Positions 16,246-24,852 of a stretch of 64,000 nucleotides of DNA are shown one piece after another (position 1 is the stretch's first letter; each line of letters opens with the position of its first letter). A program made the translations under genes and the position numbers. The stretch spans positions 1-64,000 of the forward strand of contig JABDRB010000012.1 in NCBI GenBank assembly GCA_013041925.1. Reading direction: 5' to 3'. A model generated the notes under the pieces. The model ran no database searches and had not been told where the DNA came from. It saw nothing but the letters and a program-made list of their open reading frames with translations. This DNA is from Akkermansiaceae bacterium. Its GTDB lineage: Bacteria; Verrucomicrobiota; Verrucomicrobiia; Verrucomicrobiales; Akkermansiaceae.

Positions 16246-17343
16246 TTAGTAATCCTCCACGGGTGATCGGGCCTCGCCTGAATCATCGATGGTTTTCTGG
16301 GCATGCTCCGCGCCTAATACGTCGATACGGAGTTTTGTGATATCCTTGTCGATTTTATCCCAGAGTTCGGTGCTGTATGGAAGGGGGACATAGAGCTTTT
16401 TCTTTAATTTTTCGACCCGCCGTAATGCATCGTCGATGCGGTGGTGAGGCAGCTCTTTGAGGTGATTGATCGCCACTGGTGCGGTGGTTGGTTGGTGGCA
16501 GATCATGGCCATATCGTTTCCCGCTTCGATGGCGAGTTTGACATCTGGTCCACGGCCGTAGGTTTTGGTGATGGCACCCATGTCGAGGTCGTCAGTGATG
16601 ATGACACCTTCGTATCCGAGTTGATTGCGGAGGAGATGGGTGAGGAGATTGCGGGAAAAGGAGCCTGGGAGTCCGGGAGAATCGGGGTCGATGGCTGAAA
16701 AATGCACGTGGCAGCTCATTAAGGAATCGAGCTCAGGCATCAACGCGGTGTATGGGAGGAGGTCGGAGGCGAGCATCTCATCGACTGATTTAGCGACATG
16801 AGGGAGGTCGTGATGGGGGTCGATATCGGCCAGGCCGCATGAGGGGAAGTGTTTCCCTGAGGAGAGGATGTTACAGTGGCGCAGGTTGCGGTTAAAAATA
16901 CCGGCGTTGGTGATGACCTGTTGGGCGTCGGTGCCGTAGCAGCGTCCGCGCATGGCATTATCGGTGTGATCATCGTAGGAGATGTCCAGCACCGGGCAGA
17001 GGTTCATGTTGAAACCAAGGATGCGGAGGAGGAATGCGGTTAGTTTTCCGTGTTGGGCGATCAGTCCGAGGTCATTTTTATCGCAAAGCTCCTTGGCGGA
17101 TGGTGGGGTTGCGCCAATTTTCTTGGTTCGCGATACACGGCCGCCTTCTTGATCGATGGAGATGACGGGGGTGGTTTCGCAGAGGTCTCGGAGGTCGTCG
17201 GTGAGTTTACGCAGTTGTTCGGGCGACTCGACATTGCGTCCGAAAAGGACAAATCCACCGGGCTGGATGGATTGGTAGAGTGCTGCATCCTCGGGAGTGA
17301 GTTCGGTTCCTGGGACACCGAGGAGGAGGAGTTGGCCGTGCAT
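16246..17343 (-). CDS. Glycoside hydrolase family 3, NagZ-like beta-N-acetylhexosaminidase
   Basis: A 365-residue single-domain GH3 protein without signal peptide, so probably cytoplasmic as for peptidoglycan-recycling NagZ. Typical parts are PGGFVLFGRN (27-36), SIDQEGGRVSR, KHFP (164-167) and the nucleophile region ITDDLDMGAI with Asp251. The usual KHFPGHG...DSH loop is altered to KHFPSCGLADIDPHHDLP: the GHG becomes SCG, but the Asp-x-His dyad (Asp175, His177) is kept. It starts 17 bases after argF, so it may be transcribed with argF. Hydrolysis of N-acetylglucosaminyl-anhydromuropeptides is the family role; activity here is plausible but not certain. Confidence 0.85.
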   Translation of the reverse strand: MHGQLLLLGVPGTELTPEDAALYQSIQPGGFVLFGRNVESPEQLRKLTDDLRDLCETTPVISIDQEGGRVSRTKKIGATPPSAKELCDKNDLGLIAQHGKLTAFLLRILGFNMNLCPVLDISYDDHTDNAMRGRCYGTDAQQVITNAGIFNRNLRHCNILSSGKHFPSCGLADIDPHHDLPHVAKSVDEMLASDLLPYTALMPELDSLMSCHVHFSAIDPDSPGLPGSFSRNLLTHLLRNQLGYEGVIITDDLDMGAITKTYGRGPDVKLAIEAGNDMAMICHQPTTAPVAINHLKELPHHRIDDALRRVEKLKKKLYVPLPYSTELWDKIDKDITKLRIDVLGAEHAQKTIDDSGEARSPVEDY

Positions 17344-17360
17344 GGATTTGAGGGTGGGTT

Positions 17361-18293
17361 TTATGTCAGCATCTCGCGGAATGTCTGGCCGTAGGACGCA
17401 AGTTTGGCGAGGACCGCTTTTTGGGCATGCAGGCGGTTTTCAGCCTGTTGGAAAATGACGTCGGCGTGGCCTTCGAGCACATTCTCGGTGATTTCTTTCC
17501 CACGGTAGGCGGGGAGGCAGTGGAGGACGATGTGGGCTGATTGGGCGTGTTTGAGGAGTTCGGCGTTGACTTGGTAGTCCCCAAAAAGCGCCTCTTTTTC
17601 GCTTTGGTCTTCCTGTCCCATGGAGAGCCAGACATCGGTGTTGATGACGTCGGCATTTTTGACGGCTTCGGTGGCATCGGTGGTGATGCTGACGTTGTCC
17701 GCACTAAGCGCATCGATGTATGCTTGAGGCGGTAGACAGCTTTTGGGGGCCGCGATGCTGAGCTCGAACCCGAGCCGTTTAGCGGCCCACATCCACGAAC
17801 GTGACATGTTGTTAAACCCGTCGCCGACGAAAGCAATTTTTTTCCCATCCCATGTGCCGAGACGTTCGCGGATGGTGAGAAGGTCGGCGAGGATTTGGCA
17901 CGGGTGGGCATCATCGGTGAGTGCATTGATGGTGGGGATGCCTGAGTAGTCAGCGAAGTCGATGACGTCCTGTTGGTTGAATGTCCGGATCACGGCACCG
18001 TGGACCATCCGTCCGAGCACGCGAGCGGTGTCCTTGATCGGTTCGCCACGTCCGAGTTGGATGTCGTTGGATGAGAGAAACATGACGGAGCCACCGAGCT
18101 CGCGGATGCCGACTTCAAACGAGACACGGGTCCGGGTAGATGCCTTGGTGAAAATCATGGCCCATGTTTGGCCGGTGAGAGGTTTCTCCTGATGCTCTCC
18201 GTGTTTGCGTTCATTTTTTAAGGCTGCGGCATTGTCTATCAACTTCCAAAGGGATTCTTTGGAAAGCTCTTCGATCGAGAGAAAGTGAGTCAT
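17361..18293 (-). CDS. argF: Ornithine carbamoyltransferase
   Basis: A 310-residue transcarbamylase making citrulline from ornithine and carbamoyl phosphate. The carbamoyl-phosphate loop STRTRVSFE is present, followed by LGRGEPIKDTARVLGRM, HPCQILADLLTI, the ornithine-side DVWLSMGQE and HCLPAYRG. The length matches OTCases. It follows argD by 34 bases and precedes the NagZ-like gene by 17 bases, giving an argD-argF unit. Confidence 0.96.
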   Translation of the reverse strand: MTHFLSIEELSKESLWKLIDNAAALKNERKHGEHQEKPLTGQTWAMIFTKASTRTRVSFEVGIRELGGSVMFLSSNDIQLGRGEPIKDTARVLGRMVHGAVIRTFNQQDVIDFADYSGIPTINALTDDAHPCQILADLLTIRERLGTWDGKKIAFVGDGFNNMSRSWMWAAKRLGFELSIAAPKSCLPPQAYIDALSADNVSITTDATEAVKNADVINTDVWLSMGQEDQSEKEALFGDYQVNAELLKHAQSAHIVLHCLPAYRGKEITENVLEGHADVIFQQAENRLHAQKAVLAKLASYGQTFREMLT

Positions 18294-18327
18294 GGTTAAA
18301 ACGTATTGGGTTAAGAAAAGTGATTAT

Positions 18328-19566
18328 TCAGTTTTTCCTCGTCGAATCGAGGGTGTTTTTAAGTATTTTCAGGGCATCGTCGACCTCTCTGTCGGTGACG
18401 TTGAGTGGGGGGAGCCAGCGTAGCGTGTCGGGTCCCGCGGGCACGGTGAGTAGGCCAGCGGTCATCAAGGTTTTGCAGAGGTGGAGTGCAGCGGGGGTTC
18501 CATCTGGGGCATCGATTGTATCCGGATTCAAGGCAAAGCCAAGCAGCAGGCCTTTACCTCGGATGGTTTGGATGGCAGGGTGGTTCCATGTTTGCACCTC
18601 GGTGCGGATACGTTGTTCTTGGCGGGCGGCGTTTGAACTGAGGTCGGCCGATTGGATTTCGTTGAGCACGGCGAGGGCGGCGCGGCATGCGAGTGGGTTG
18701 CCGCCATAGGTTGACCCGTGTGATCCTGCGTCCATGAGGGACGAGAGTTCCGTGCCGCGATCGTCAATGGCACGATCGCTGATGTAGAAAGCGCCGATGG
18801 GGAAACCTCCACCAAGCCCCTTGGCCCAAGCAATGGTATCGGGTTTGAGTTCGGGGCAAATAGATTGCCAGCCCATAAGGGTGCCGGTCCGACCGAGTCC
18901 GCATTGAATTTCATCGAGCATCAGTAGCAGGTCGTGGTCATTGCATAACTGTGCGACGTTTTGCAGAAACTCGGGGGTGGCTTCGTTGACGCCGCCTTCG
19001 CCCTGGATGGGTTCGAGCATGATGCCGGCTGTGATGTCCGTGATGGCGGATTTGAGGGCCTCAACATCATTGAATGGCACGTATCGGAATCCCGGCAGTA
19101 AAGGGTCAAACCCTTGATGGATTTTTGTCTGCGCCGTGGCGGCCATGGAACCTAGGGTGCGACCATGGAATGAGCTGTTGAACGTGATGACCTCGTAGCG
19201 GGCGTCGCCATGTTGATTGGGGCGGGCGTGGCCAAATCGCCGAGCGGTTTTAATCATACCGTCATTTGCCTCGGCGCCGGAGTTTCCAAAGAAGATCTTG
19301 CCGGGGATTTGGGTAAAATCTTCGACGAGGGTGCGGGCCAGCTCTTTTTGATCGGGAATTTGGTAGAGGTTGGAACAATGCATCAGGGTGGACGCCTGCT
19401 CGCTGATCGCTTGGCTCAGTGCTGGGTGGCAATGGCCGATACTGCAAGTCGCGATGCCGGCACAGAAGTCGAGATAGGATTTCCCCTCACTGTCCCACAG
19501 AAGTGAGCCTTCTCCACGGACAGCAGTGAGAGGGAAATTGGCATAAGTAGGTAGGATGTGCGACAT
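18328..19566 (-). CDS. argD: Acetylornithine aminotransferase
   Basis: A 412-residue class III PLP aminotransferase for arginine synthesis. Visible are YLDFCAGIATCSIGHCHPA, FFGNSGAEANDGMIKTAR, the PLP Asp in LLMLDEIQCGLGRTG and the Schiff-base Lys in AWAKGLGGGFPIGA. The start at MSHILPTY is preferred; another ATG lies four codons upstream. ArgD proteins can also act in lysine synthesis. Upstream gene of the argD-argF pair, divergent from the RNase P RNA gene. Confidence 0.94.
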   Translation of the reverse strand: MSHILPTYANFPLTAVRGEGSLLWDSEGKSYLDFCAGIATCSIGHCHPALSQAISEQASTLMHCSNLYQIPDQKELARTLVEDFTQIPGKIFFGNSGAEANDGMIKTARRFGHARPNQHGDARYEVITFNSSFHGRTLGSMAATAQTKIHQGFDPLLPGFRYVPFNDVEALKSAITDITAGIMLEPIQGEGGVNEATPEFLQNVAQLCNDHDLLLMLDEIQCGLGRTGTLMGWQSICPELKPDTIAWAKGLGGGFPIGAFYISDRAIDDRGTELSSLMDAGSHGSTYGGNPLACRAALAVLNEIQSADLSSNAARQEQRIRTEVQTWNHPAIQTIRGKGLLLGFALNPDTIDAPDGTPAALHLCKTLMTAGLLTVPAGPDTLRWLPPLNVTDREVDDALKILKNTLDSTRKN

Positions 19567-19641
19567 GCAGGGAGTCATAAGTTCTTAACGTGAAATTCCA
19601 AGCGCGAATCCCAACCTGTGAAATATTCCTCGATTTGGAGT

Positions 19642-19669
19642 TTGGCATTTAGCGCAGAATGACTAGGTT
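19642..19669 (+). promoter_or_regulatory. Candidate sigma70-type promoter of rnpB
   Basis: TTGGCA and TAGGTT separated by 16 bases; the -10 ends seven bases before the first paired base of RNase P RNA (19676), the expected start-site distance. Seen in sequence; activity is inference. Confidence 0.5.
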
Positions 19670-19675
19670 GTGCGC

Positions 19676-20067
19676 GCCGCTCCCCGGACGGTCGCGGTTT
19701 CAGTAGCTTGCTGGTGGAATCGAGGAAAGTCCGGACGCCATAGGGAGACGCGCCTTGTGAATAACAAGGGACGGATGGTTGAAGCCATCCGGACGGAAAG
19801 TGCAGCAGAAAACAAACCGCCCTGGCATGCTAGGGTAAGGGTGAAAAGGTGGAGTAAGAGCCCACCGCTCCGAGGGTAACCGAGGGGGCACGGTAAACCC
19901 CGCGTGGCGCAAGACATAACAGGGGAAGGGTTCCCGCCCGATCAGTATCCCCGGGTATTAGTCGCACCATTCCGCAAGGGAGGTGCCCTATTTCGGTAGG
20001 GTAAGATAAATGACCGTCCAGTTCTGCGAAAGTGGAATGGACAGAATCCGGCTTACAGGGGAGCGGC
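19676..20067 (+). ncRNA. rnpB: RNase P RNA (bacterial class A)
   Basis: The catalytic RNA that removes 5' leaders from tRNA precursors. The ends form a perfect 10-bp P1 stem (GCCGCTCCCC with GGGGAGCGGC). The universally conserved GAGGAAAGTCCGG block is at 19722-19734, followed by AGTGCAGCAGAAAAC, AAACCGCC, GGTAAGGGTGAAAAGGTGG, GATAAATGACC and the 3' block ACAGAATCCGGCTTACA. The 392-base length is normal. Any reading frames inside are not genes. Confidence 0.97.
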
Positions 20068-20119
20068 ACATTTTCTCCTTAGACGGAAGCGGACGGGGCG
20101 GTCAGGCAAGGATTGAAGG

Positions 20120-20148
20120 TTGGAATACTTATCGATTTAACCTATAAC
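20120..20148 (+). promoter_or_regulatory. Candidate promoter of the membrane permease gene
   Basis: TTGGAA and TATAAC separated by 17 bases. The predicted start site (about 20155) lies just before the ATG at 20161, and excludes an in-frame TTG at 20113. Confidence 0.45.
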
Positions 20149-20160
20149 ACCTTAAGATTC

Positions 20161-21114
20161 ATGAGTGAAGGGATGCATCAAAAAGAAGACATGCTGGATC
20201 GTTTGGGGGCGATGACCGTGAAGGAACTCAGGCAGGGGATGAGGCGTGGGATGTTTGTGGTTCCTTTTTTGGTGATTCAGGTTCTTTCGGTTTTGGCGAT
20301 GCTGGCGGAATTCAATATGGGGGATGTGGAGAAATTTTCAAAAATGACGGGGGTGCTCAATCCGCTTTTGTTTTTTGAGTCGGGGCCATTCTGGGCGGTG
20401 GCGGGATTGATTTGTGTGGTCATCATGCCATTGGGGGGGCTTGCCCTGATGAGTCAGGAGCTGGATGAGGGGAACCATGAACTTCTGCTGATGACTCCAC
20501 TGACACGCTGGCGTGTGGTCAGGGGGAAGTTTGTCGCTTTGTGGGGGCTTTGTCTGGTGACCTTTATCTCGCTGTTGCCGTATTTGATTGTGCGTTATTT
20601 CACGGGTGGCATTGATGTAGCGAGGAACGTGGTGATGGTGATGAGTGTGGTGATGGCGTCTGGGGTTATTTGTGCTGGTTCAATTGGGGCGTCATCTTTT
20701 CGGACCAATATCGGGAGGATTACCATGATGCTTTTATTTATCGGGTCGATGATGCTTTCGTGGTTGGCCCCGATGTTAGCCAGTTACGCACAAACGGATC
20801 GATGTGGTTGGATTTACCACCTTAATGCTGTGGCCTATTTTGTGTGTTACACGATTTTCGGTCTATCCTTGGCTCGATCGCGGATTCGGCTGGTGGTGAA
20901 CCACTACGAAGTGAAGCCAAGCTGGATGGTGATTGGTATGTTGATTTTCACTCCGCTGGTGGTGTCGATGGTCACAGCGATGACGCTGGGGTATGGTGGT
21001 TTTGTCGGTTTGATGGGTATGGCGCTCGTCGCATGGTTTGCCGATGTGACCCCGAAGGCACCGAGTTGGATGCCTGTGCCTCAGTCCAATTTGCCCGATC
21101 AATCGGCCGATTGA
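20161..21114 (+). CDS. ABC-2-type permease-like membrane protein
   Basis: A 317-residue polytopic protein with about seven hydrophobic segments. The short amphipathic start DRLGAMTVKELRQGMRRGMF precedes helix 1, and the loop SQELDEGNHELLLMTPLTRWRVVRGKF is the characteristic cytoplasmic loop of ABC-2 permeases. No ATPase gene adjoins. The start is uncertain: ATG codons at 20161, 20173 and 20191 all follow the candidate promoter; the last has a purine-rich AAAGAAGA leader. Export function is likely from fold, substrate unknown. Confidence 0.75.
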   Translation: MSEGMHQKEDMLDRLGAMTVKELRQGMRRGMFVVPFLVIQVLSVLAMLAEFNMGDVEKFSKMTGVLNPLLFFESGPFWAVAGLICVVIMPLGGLALMSQELDEGNHELLLMTPLTRWRVVRGKFVALWGLCLVTFISLLPYLIVRYFTGGIDVARNVVMVMSVVMASGVICAGSIGASSFRTNIGRITMMLLFIGSMMLSWLAPMLASYAQTDRCGWIYHLNAVAYFVCYTIFGLSLARSRIRLVVNHYEVKPSWMVIGMLIFTPLVVSMVTAMTLGYGGFVGLMGMALVAWFADVTPKAPSWMPVPQSNLPDQSAD

Positions 21115-21270
21115 GGCTCGGTGACGATGGCGTCAGCGGTCGCGGCTGAGTCATCAGGCCAAAGCCCGGCTGTGAAAAATAGAGCGGAGAACGCGTGATT
21201 CACCACGGTGGATGTGGTCTTGCGCGGAAGAGATGTTGTTTTTCAGATCCAAGCATGGATAATTTCAACG

Positions 21271-21299
21271 TTGTCAATTGGCATGTTTCTGCTTATATT
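21271..21299 (+). promoter_or_regulatory. Candidate sigma70 promoter of the 7TM-HD gene
   Basis: TTGTCA and TATATT with a 17-base spacer, close to consensus. It predicts transcription starting near 21306, so codons further upstream that remain in frame (GTG 21195, ATG 21255) would not be translated. Confidence 0.55.
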
Positions 21300-21368
21300 G
21301 TCGGTCCTGAGGGACGCATTCGCGTCCTTTCTCAGTCTAAGCGAGCTATTCACCGAATATTATTTTTT

Positions 21369-23030
21369 ATGGGATTTATTGATGCCTTCAAACGATGGCG
21401 GCTTGCTGAAAAAGGCATGTCATCGGGGAAAAAACGCCGAACGACCACTGCAAGTGAAAATGCGATGGTGGACTCGATGGAGCACAGCGCTTGGATGAAA
21501 TTGCTTATTTACCCAATTTTTGCGGTATTGGTATGCCTGATCACGGTGTTTTATATTTCTGATCAGACTTTATTTCATGACAATGGAATAAGGCGTATCT
21601 TTGTCTGTCTGATTCTTGCGGGTGCGGTGATCCTTTTTTATCATATTCGTCACAGTCTGAAGGGGGGGAATAGTCAGGTGGTTCTTGTTTATGGTGGAGT
21701 GCTTGTGCATCTCGTGTTGTTGCGGGCGGCTTGTTATGTCGTTGACAACAATCCGAGCTGGGATGTGGATTATCGTATTTTGCTGCCGCCGTTGGCCTTT
21801 GCTCCGATGGTGCATTCTGTGTTAGCGGGTCGGCATGCGGGGTTCTTCAGTGCTCTCAGCGTGAGCTTGTTTGGTTGTTTGTTGATGCCGGTGCAGGATA
21901 TTTTTAGTTTTATGGTGACCAGTCTGGTTGTCGGATGTGTGGCGGTGGCATTGACACGTCGGGTGCGTCGCCGTGGCAGTCTGCTCCGCGCAGGTTTTTA
22001 TGTCGGTGTGACGACGTTTCTGCTCGCGCTTGTCTTTGATAAAATTGATTTGGCTTTATTGACCTCGTCCAAAGAGGGCGTGTCTGTGGAGGGTAGTAAA
22101 ATGGCGGTGGTTCTCATGGGGGGGATGCTGACGGGGATGGTTGTCAGCGGCTTGTTGCCAGCACTGGAAAGTTTGTTTGCCATCACCACTAATATCAGTT
22201 GGCTGGAGATGAGTGACCTGAACCATAAGTTGTTGCGAAAACTTCAGCTGGAGGCACCAGGGACGTATCACCACAGTATGGTGGTGGCGACGTTAGCCGA
22301 GTCGGCCGCCGAAGAGATTGGAGCCAATGCTGCGATGTGCCGAGTTTGCTCGTATTTCCACGACATAGGAAAACTGAACAAACCGGAATACTTTATCGAG
22401 AACCAAGGTGACAGGAACCCGCATGACACCCTGACTCCGACGATGAGTGCGATCATCATCATTGCTCATGTGAAGGATGGCGTTGATATGGCGATTAAAC
22501 ACAAGTTGAATCCAATGATCATCGAAGTGATTCGTGAGCATCACGGTGACTCAGTGGTGCGGTTTTTCTACCACAAGGCACGTGAACAGAGGCTGGAGGC
22601 AGAGAAAAAAGTCGATGAGGGGCTTGAAAACCGTGATGATTTGCCCGATGTGGATGCAAAGAATTTCCGCTACCCTGGGCCGTGCCCGAGCAGTCCAGAA
22701 AGTGGAATTATTAGTTTGGCGGACTGTGTGGAAAGCGCATCGCGCAGTCTGAAAAAGCCGACACCGCAGAAAATCCGTAACATGGTGAATGATGTTGTTA
22801 TGTCCAAGGTAACCAGCGGTCAGTTTGATGAGTGTGCATTGACCATGGGTGAAATCAAAAAAGCCTGTAACAGTTTTTCTTCGACGTTGCGGAGCATGAT
22901 GCACACACGTATCGACTACCCGAAGGATGAGGAAAGCAGTCTTGGGCGGAAATCCCAAAAAACGCCGGAGCCAGCGGCCACCTCATCTCAGGTGGTGGAA
23001 ACGGAGGAAGCGGCAGAGAAAAAATCATAA
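21369..23030 (+). CDS. 7TM-HD domain phosphohydrolase (PgpH/YqfF-like)
   Basis: A 553-residue membrane protein: basic cytoplasmic N-terminus, a run of hydrophobic helices to about residue 265, then a cytoplasmic HD domain. The HD site shows YHHS, H331-D332 in YFHDIGKLNKPEYFIENQ, later IIIIAHV and REHHGD, followed by ADCVESASRSL. Gram-positive PgpH hydrolyses cyclic di-AMP; that activity is plausible here, not shown. The large extracellular 7TMR-HDED domain between helix 1 and the 7TM block of PgpH is missing. It is followed by ybeY, the usual neighbour. The start was placed after the candidate promoter; earlier in-frame starts exist. Confidence 0.88.
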   Translation: MGFIDAFKRWRLAEKGMSSGKKRRTTTASENAMVDSMEHSAWMKLLIYPIFAVLVCLITVFYISDQTLFHDNGIRRIFVCLILAGAVILFYHIRHSLKGGNSQVVLVYGGVLVHLVLLRAACYVVDNNPSWDVDYRILLPPLAFAPMVHSVLAGRHAGFFSALSVSLFGCLLMPVQDIFSFMVTSLVVGCVAVALTRRVRRRGSLLRAGFYVGVTTFLLALVFDKIDLALLTSSKEGVSVEGSKMAVVLMGGMLTGMVVSGLLPALESLFAITTNISWLEMSDLNHKLLRKLQLEAPGTYHHSMVVATLAESAAEEIGANAAMCRVCSYFHDIGKLNKPEYFIENQGDRNPHDTLTPTMSAIIIIAHVKDGVDMAIKHKLNPMIIEVIREHHGDSVVRFFYHKAREQRLEAEKKVDEGLENRDDLPDVDAKNFRYPGPCPSSPESGIISLADCVESASRSLKKPTPQKIRNMVNDVVMSKVTSGQFDECALTMGEIKKACNSFSSTLRSMMHTRIDYPKDEESSLGRKSQKTPEPAATSSQVVETEEAAEKKS

Positions 23031-23039
23031 TTCTCACGG

Positions 23040-23495
23040 ATGGCATCGTCTCGATATCAAACGCCTGAACTCAATGTGTATTGTCATCAGAGGGTGGTGG
23101 ATCTTTCACCTGAGCTGATGCTTCGGTTGGAGTTGGCAGGGCGTGCCGCGCTCCCGAAAGCACTTGCGGTTGCCACCTGTCCGGACTCGGCATTGTCGCG
23201 TCTCGATGAAGTGGAGGTGAGCATCATTGATGACGCAACCATTGCGGACGTGCATCTTCGTTTTATGGATATTGCCGGTGCCACGGACGTGATCACCTTC
23301 GATCACGGAGAAATCCACATCAGCGTGGAGACCGCGCGGAGTCAAGCGGCTGAGTTCGGGAATGCGTTTGAACGTGAGCTGATGCTTTACCTTGTCCATG
23401 GCTTACTGCATCTGGCAGGGCATGAGGATGCTACGGACTCAGGGCGGGCGCTGATGGATCAACTTCAGTTATCGATCCTCAAGGAAGTTTGGTAG
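23040..23495 (+). CDS. ybeY: Endoribonuclease YbeY (rRNA maturation factor)
   Basis: A 151-residue metalloprotein involved in 16S rRNA 3' end maturation and ribosome quality control. The zinc motif H120-G-L-L-H124-L-A-G-H128 is intact, preceded by the conserved TDVITFDHGEIHIS. Starts nine bases after the 7TM-HD gene, a conserved pairing. Its last 17 bases overlap the convergent cyclo-ligase gene. Confidence 0.95.
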   Translation: MASSRYQTPELNVYCHQRVVDLSPELMLRLELAGRAALPKALAVATCPDSALSRLDEVEVSIIDDATIADVHLRFMDIAGATDVITFDHGEIHISVETARSQAAEFGNAFERELMLYLVHGLLHLAGHEDATDSGRALMDQLQLSILKEVW

Positions 23496-24057
23496 ATTGA
23501 AGACCTTGTTCGGTGACCAGGTAATCCATGTGGATGTCATGCGCCTCGTGAAGAATGTCATCTGTGATTTGATCGGTCATGGCAATGCCGCAGGCGATGC
23601 CGTGGAATGAGTGAAGGATGCGATCGTAATACCCGCCGCCCTGTCCGAGCCTTGTGCCGTCGTGACCAAAAGCGACCCCTGGGCATAAAATAAGATCGAT
23701 GCGGGATAGCGCAACTTCGGTATGCTGTTGGATGTCGGGTTCCCGGATGCCTAACATCCCGGGTGTCAGTTCTTCGGGGGATGGGATGTGATGAAAGGTG
23801 AGTCGACTATGGGCATGGCAGAGCGGGTAGACCCATGTTTTTTCAGGGAGGTCATGATGCAGGTGTTCGAGTGATACCTCTGGCCCGTGTGCGGCGAAGA
23901 TCGCGATGGTTTGTGCACGATGCAGGAGCGCGTCGGCGTGCACGATATGATGACAGATTTGTTGTGATGCCGCATCAATCGATGTTTGAGGGATTTTGCT
24001 GAGGTGAGCCCGCATCTTCTTGCGCAGGGACGACTTCGGGGTGTTTTTTTTGCTCAC
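23479..24057 (-). CDS. 5-formyltetrahydrofolate cyclo-ligase
   Basis: A 192-residue enzyme converting 5-formyl-THF to 5,10-methenyl-THF with ATP. Visible are KSSLRKKMRAHL at the N-terminus (phosphate contact), PGVAFGHDGTRLGQGGGYYDR (the family's hallmark G-x-G-x-G-Y-Y-D-R) and LVTEQG near the end. The start is a GTG giving MSKKNTPKSSLR; an in-frame TTG lies 13 codons further up. Convergent with ybeY. Confidence 0.9.
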   Translation of the reverse strand: MSKKNTPKSSLRKKMRAHLSKIPQTSIDAASQQICHHIVHADALLHRAQTIAIFAAHGPEVSLEHLHHDLPEKTWVYPLCHAHSRLTFHHIPSPEELTPGMLGIREPDIQQHTEVALSRIDLILCPGVAFGHDGTRLGQGGGYYDRILHSFHGIACGIAMTDQITDDILHEAHDIHMDYLVTEQGLQSTKLP

Positions 24058-24174
24058 GATGGGATGGAAGCTGAAAAGTGCCCAGGGGACACGCAAAAAC
24101 TTCTCTAAAAATGTGGCTTGCGTGTTGGGTGCTGTGGCGAGACAGTGGTGCTGATGATTGGTCGATTCAAAGAG

Positions 24175-24735
24175 ATGAAGGGTTTCATGGGGGTGATGGT
24201 ATTGGCCATCGGTCTTGCTGGTTTGGTTCAGGCGGCTGGACCTGAACTCAAAGGGAGCTACCGGGAACCCACGATTAATAAGCGGATGTTTGGTGACGAC
24301 CTGGCGATGGTTAACAACGAGCGCGATGAATACGCGACCAATTTGGCGGCTTATGCCATGAAGATTATTCTGGATAGTTCGGGGAGTCAGAACTCACTGG
24401 ACACCGCGAGGCGGCTTCTGGGCTTGGCTTTACACCTTTCTCCGAGAAATAAAAAATGTGTCGTAATCAATGCCCAGTTAAAGCGGGGGCTGATGCCTGG
24501 AAAGGTGGTTGCCGATTATGATAGCCATGTTTTTGCCCGATTGCTGCTAACTCGGGGTCAGCTGCTCGAAAAAAACAAGGCGCCGGTGAATCGTCAGTTG
24601 GCGAGGTATTTTATTGCGCTTTCCGCCAGTATTGATCCCCGCAACGAGGATGCCGTGTATGAGGATGAGCTCAGACGTATCGACCATGGGAAGATCAATT
24701 GGTCAACCCTCACTGATGCTCAAGTGCGTCCGTAG
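24175..24735 (+). CDS. Exported protein with possible TPR-like repeat, unknown function
   Basis: A 186-residue protein. From the ATG at 24175 the N-terminus is a good signal peptide (KGFMGVMVLAIGLAGLVQA, cleavage before AG). Earlier in-frame starts (ATG 24154, TTG 24118) would add an unneeded extension. The mature protein is mostly helical; DTARRLLGLALHLSPRNKKC followed by a second ALSASIDPRNEDAV segment looks like two TPR-type turns. No family recognised. Followed on the same strand by another exported protein. Confidence 0.7.
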   Translation: MKGFMGVMVLAIGLAGLVQAAGPELKGSYREPTINKRMFGDDLAMVNNERDEYATNLAAYAMKIILDSSGSQNSLDTARRLLGLALHLSPRNKKCVVINAQLKRGLMPGKVVADYDSHVFARLLLTRGQLLEKNKAPVNRQLARYFIALSASIDPRNEDAVYEDELRRIDHGKINWSTLTDAQVRP

Positions 24736-24852
24736 TCGGGGACGATAGCCCTTTTTGATGCGGTGTCATGGATGTGTGCGTGGGGCATACGAGGATGGAC
24801 TTCTAAATGCTGACTTGATGCGCGCATGGATCAGTGGCATGTTTTGCCCCGA

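Noticed and set aside
19663-20069. Reading frames on both strands within RNase P RNA
   Set aside because: The region matches conserved RNase P RNA blocks and a perfect P1 stem.
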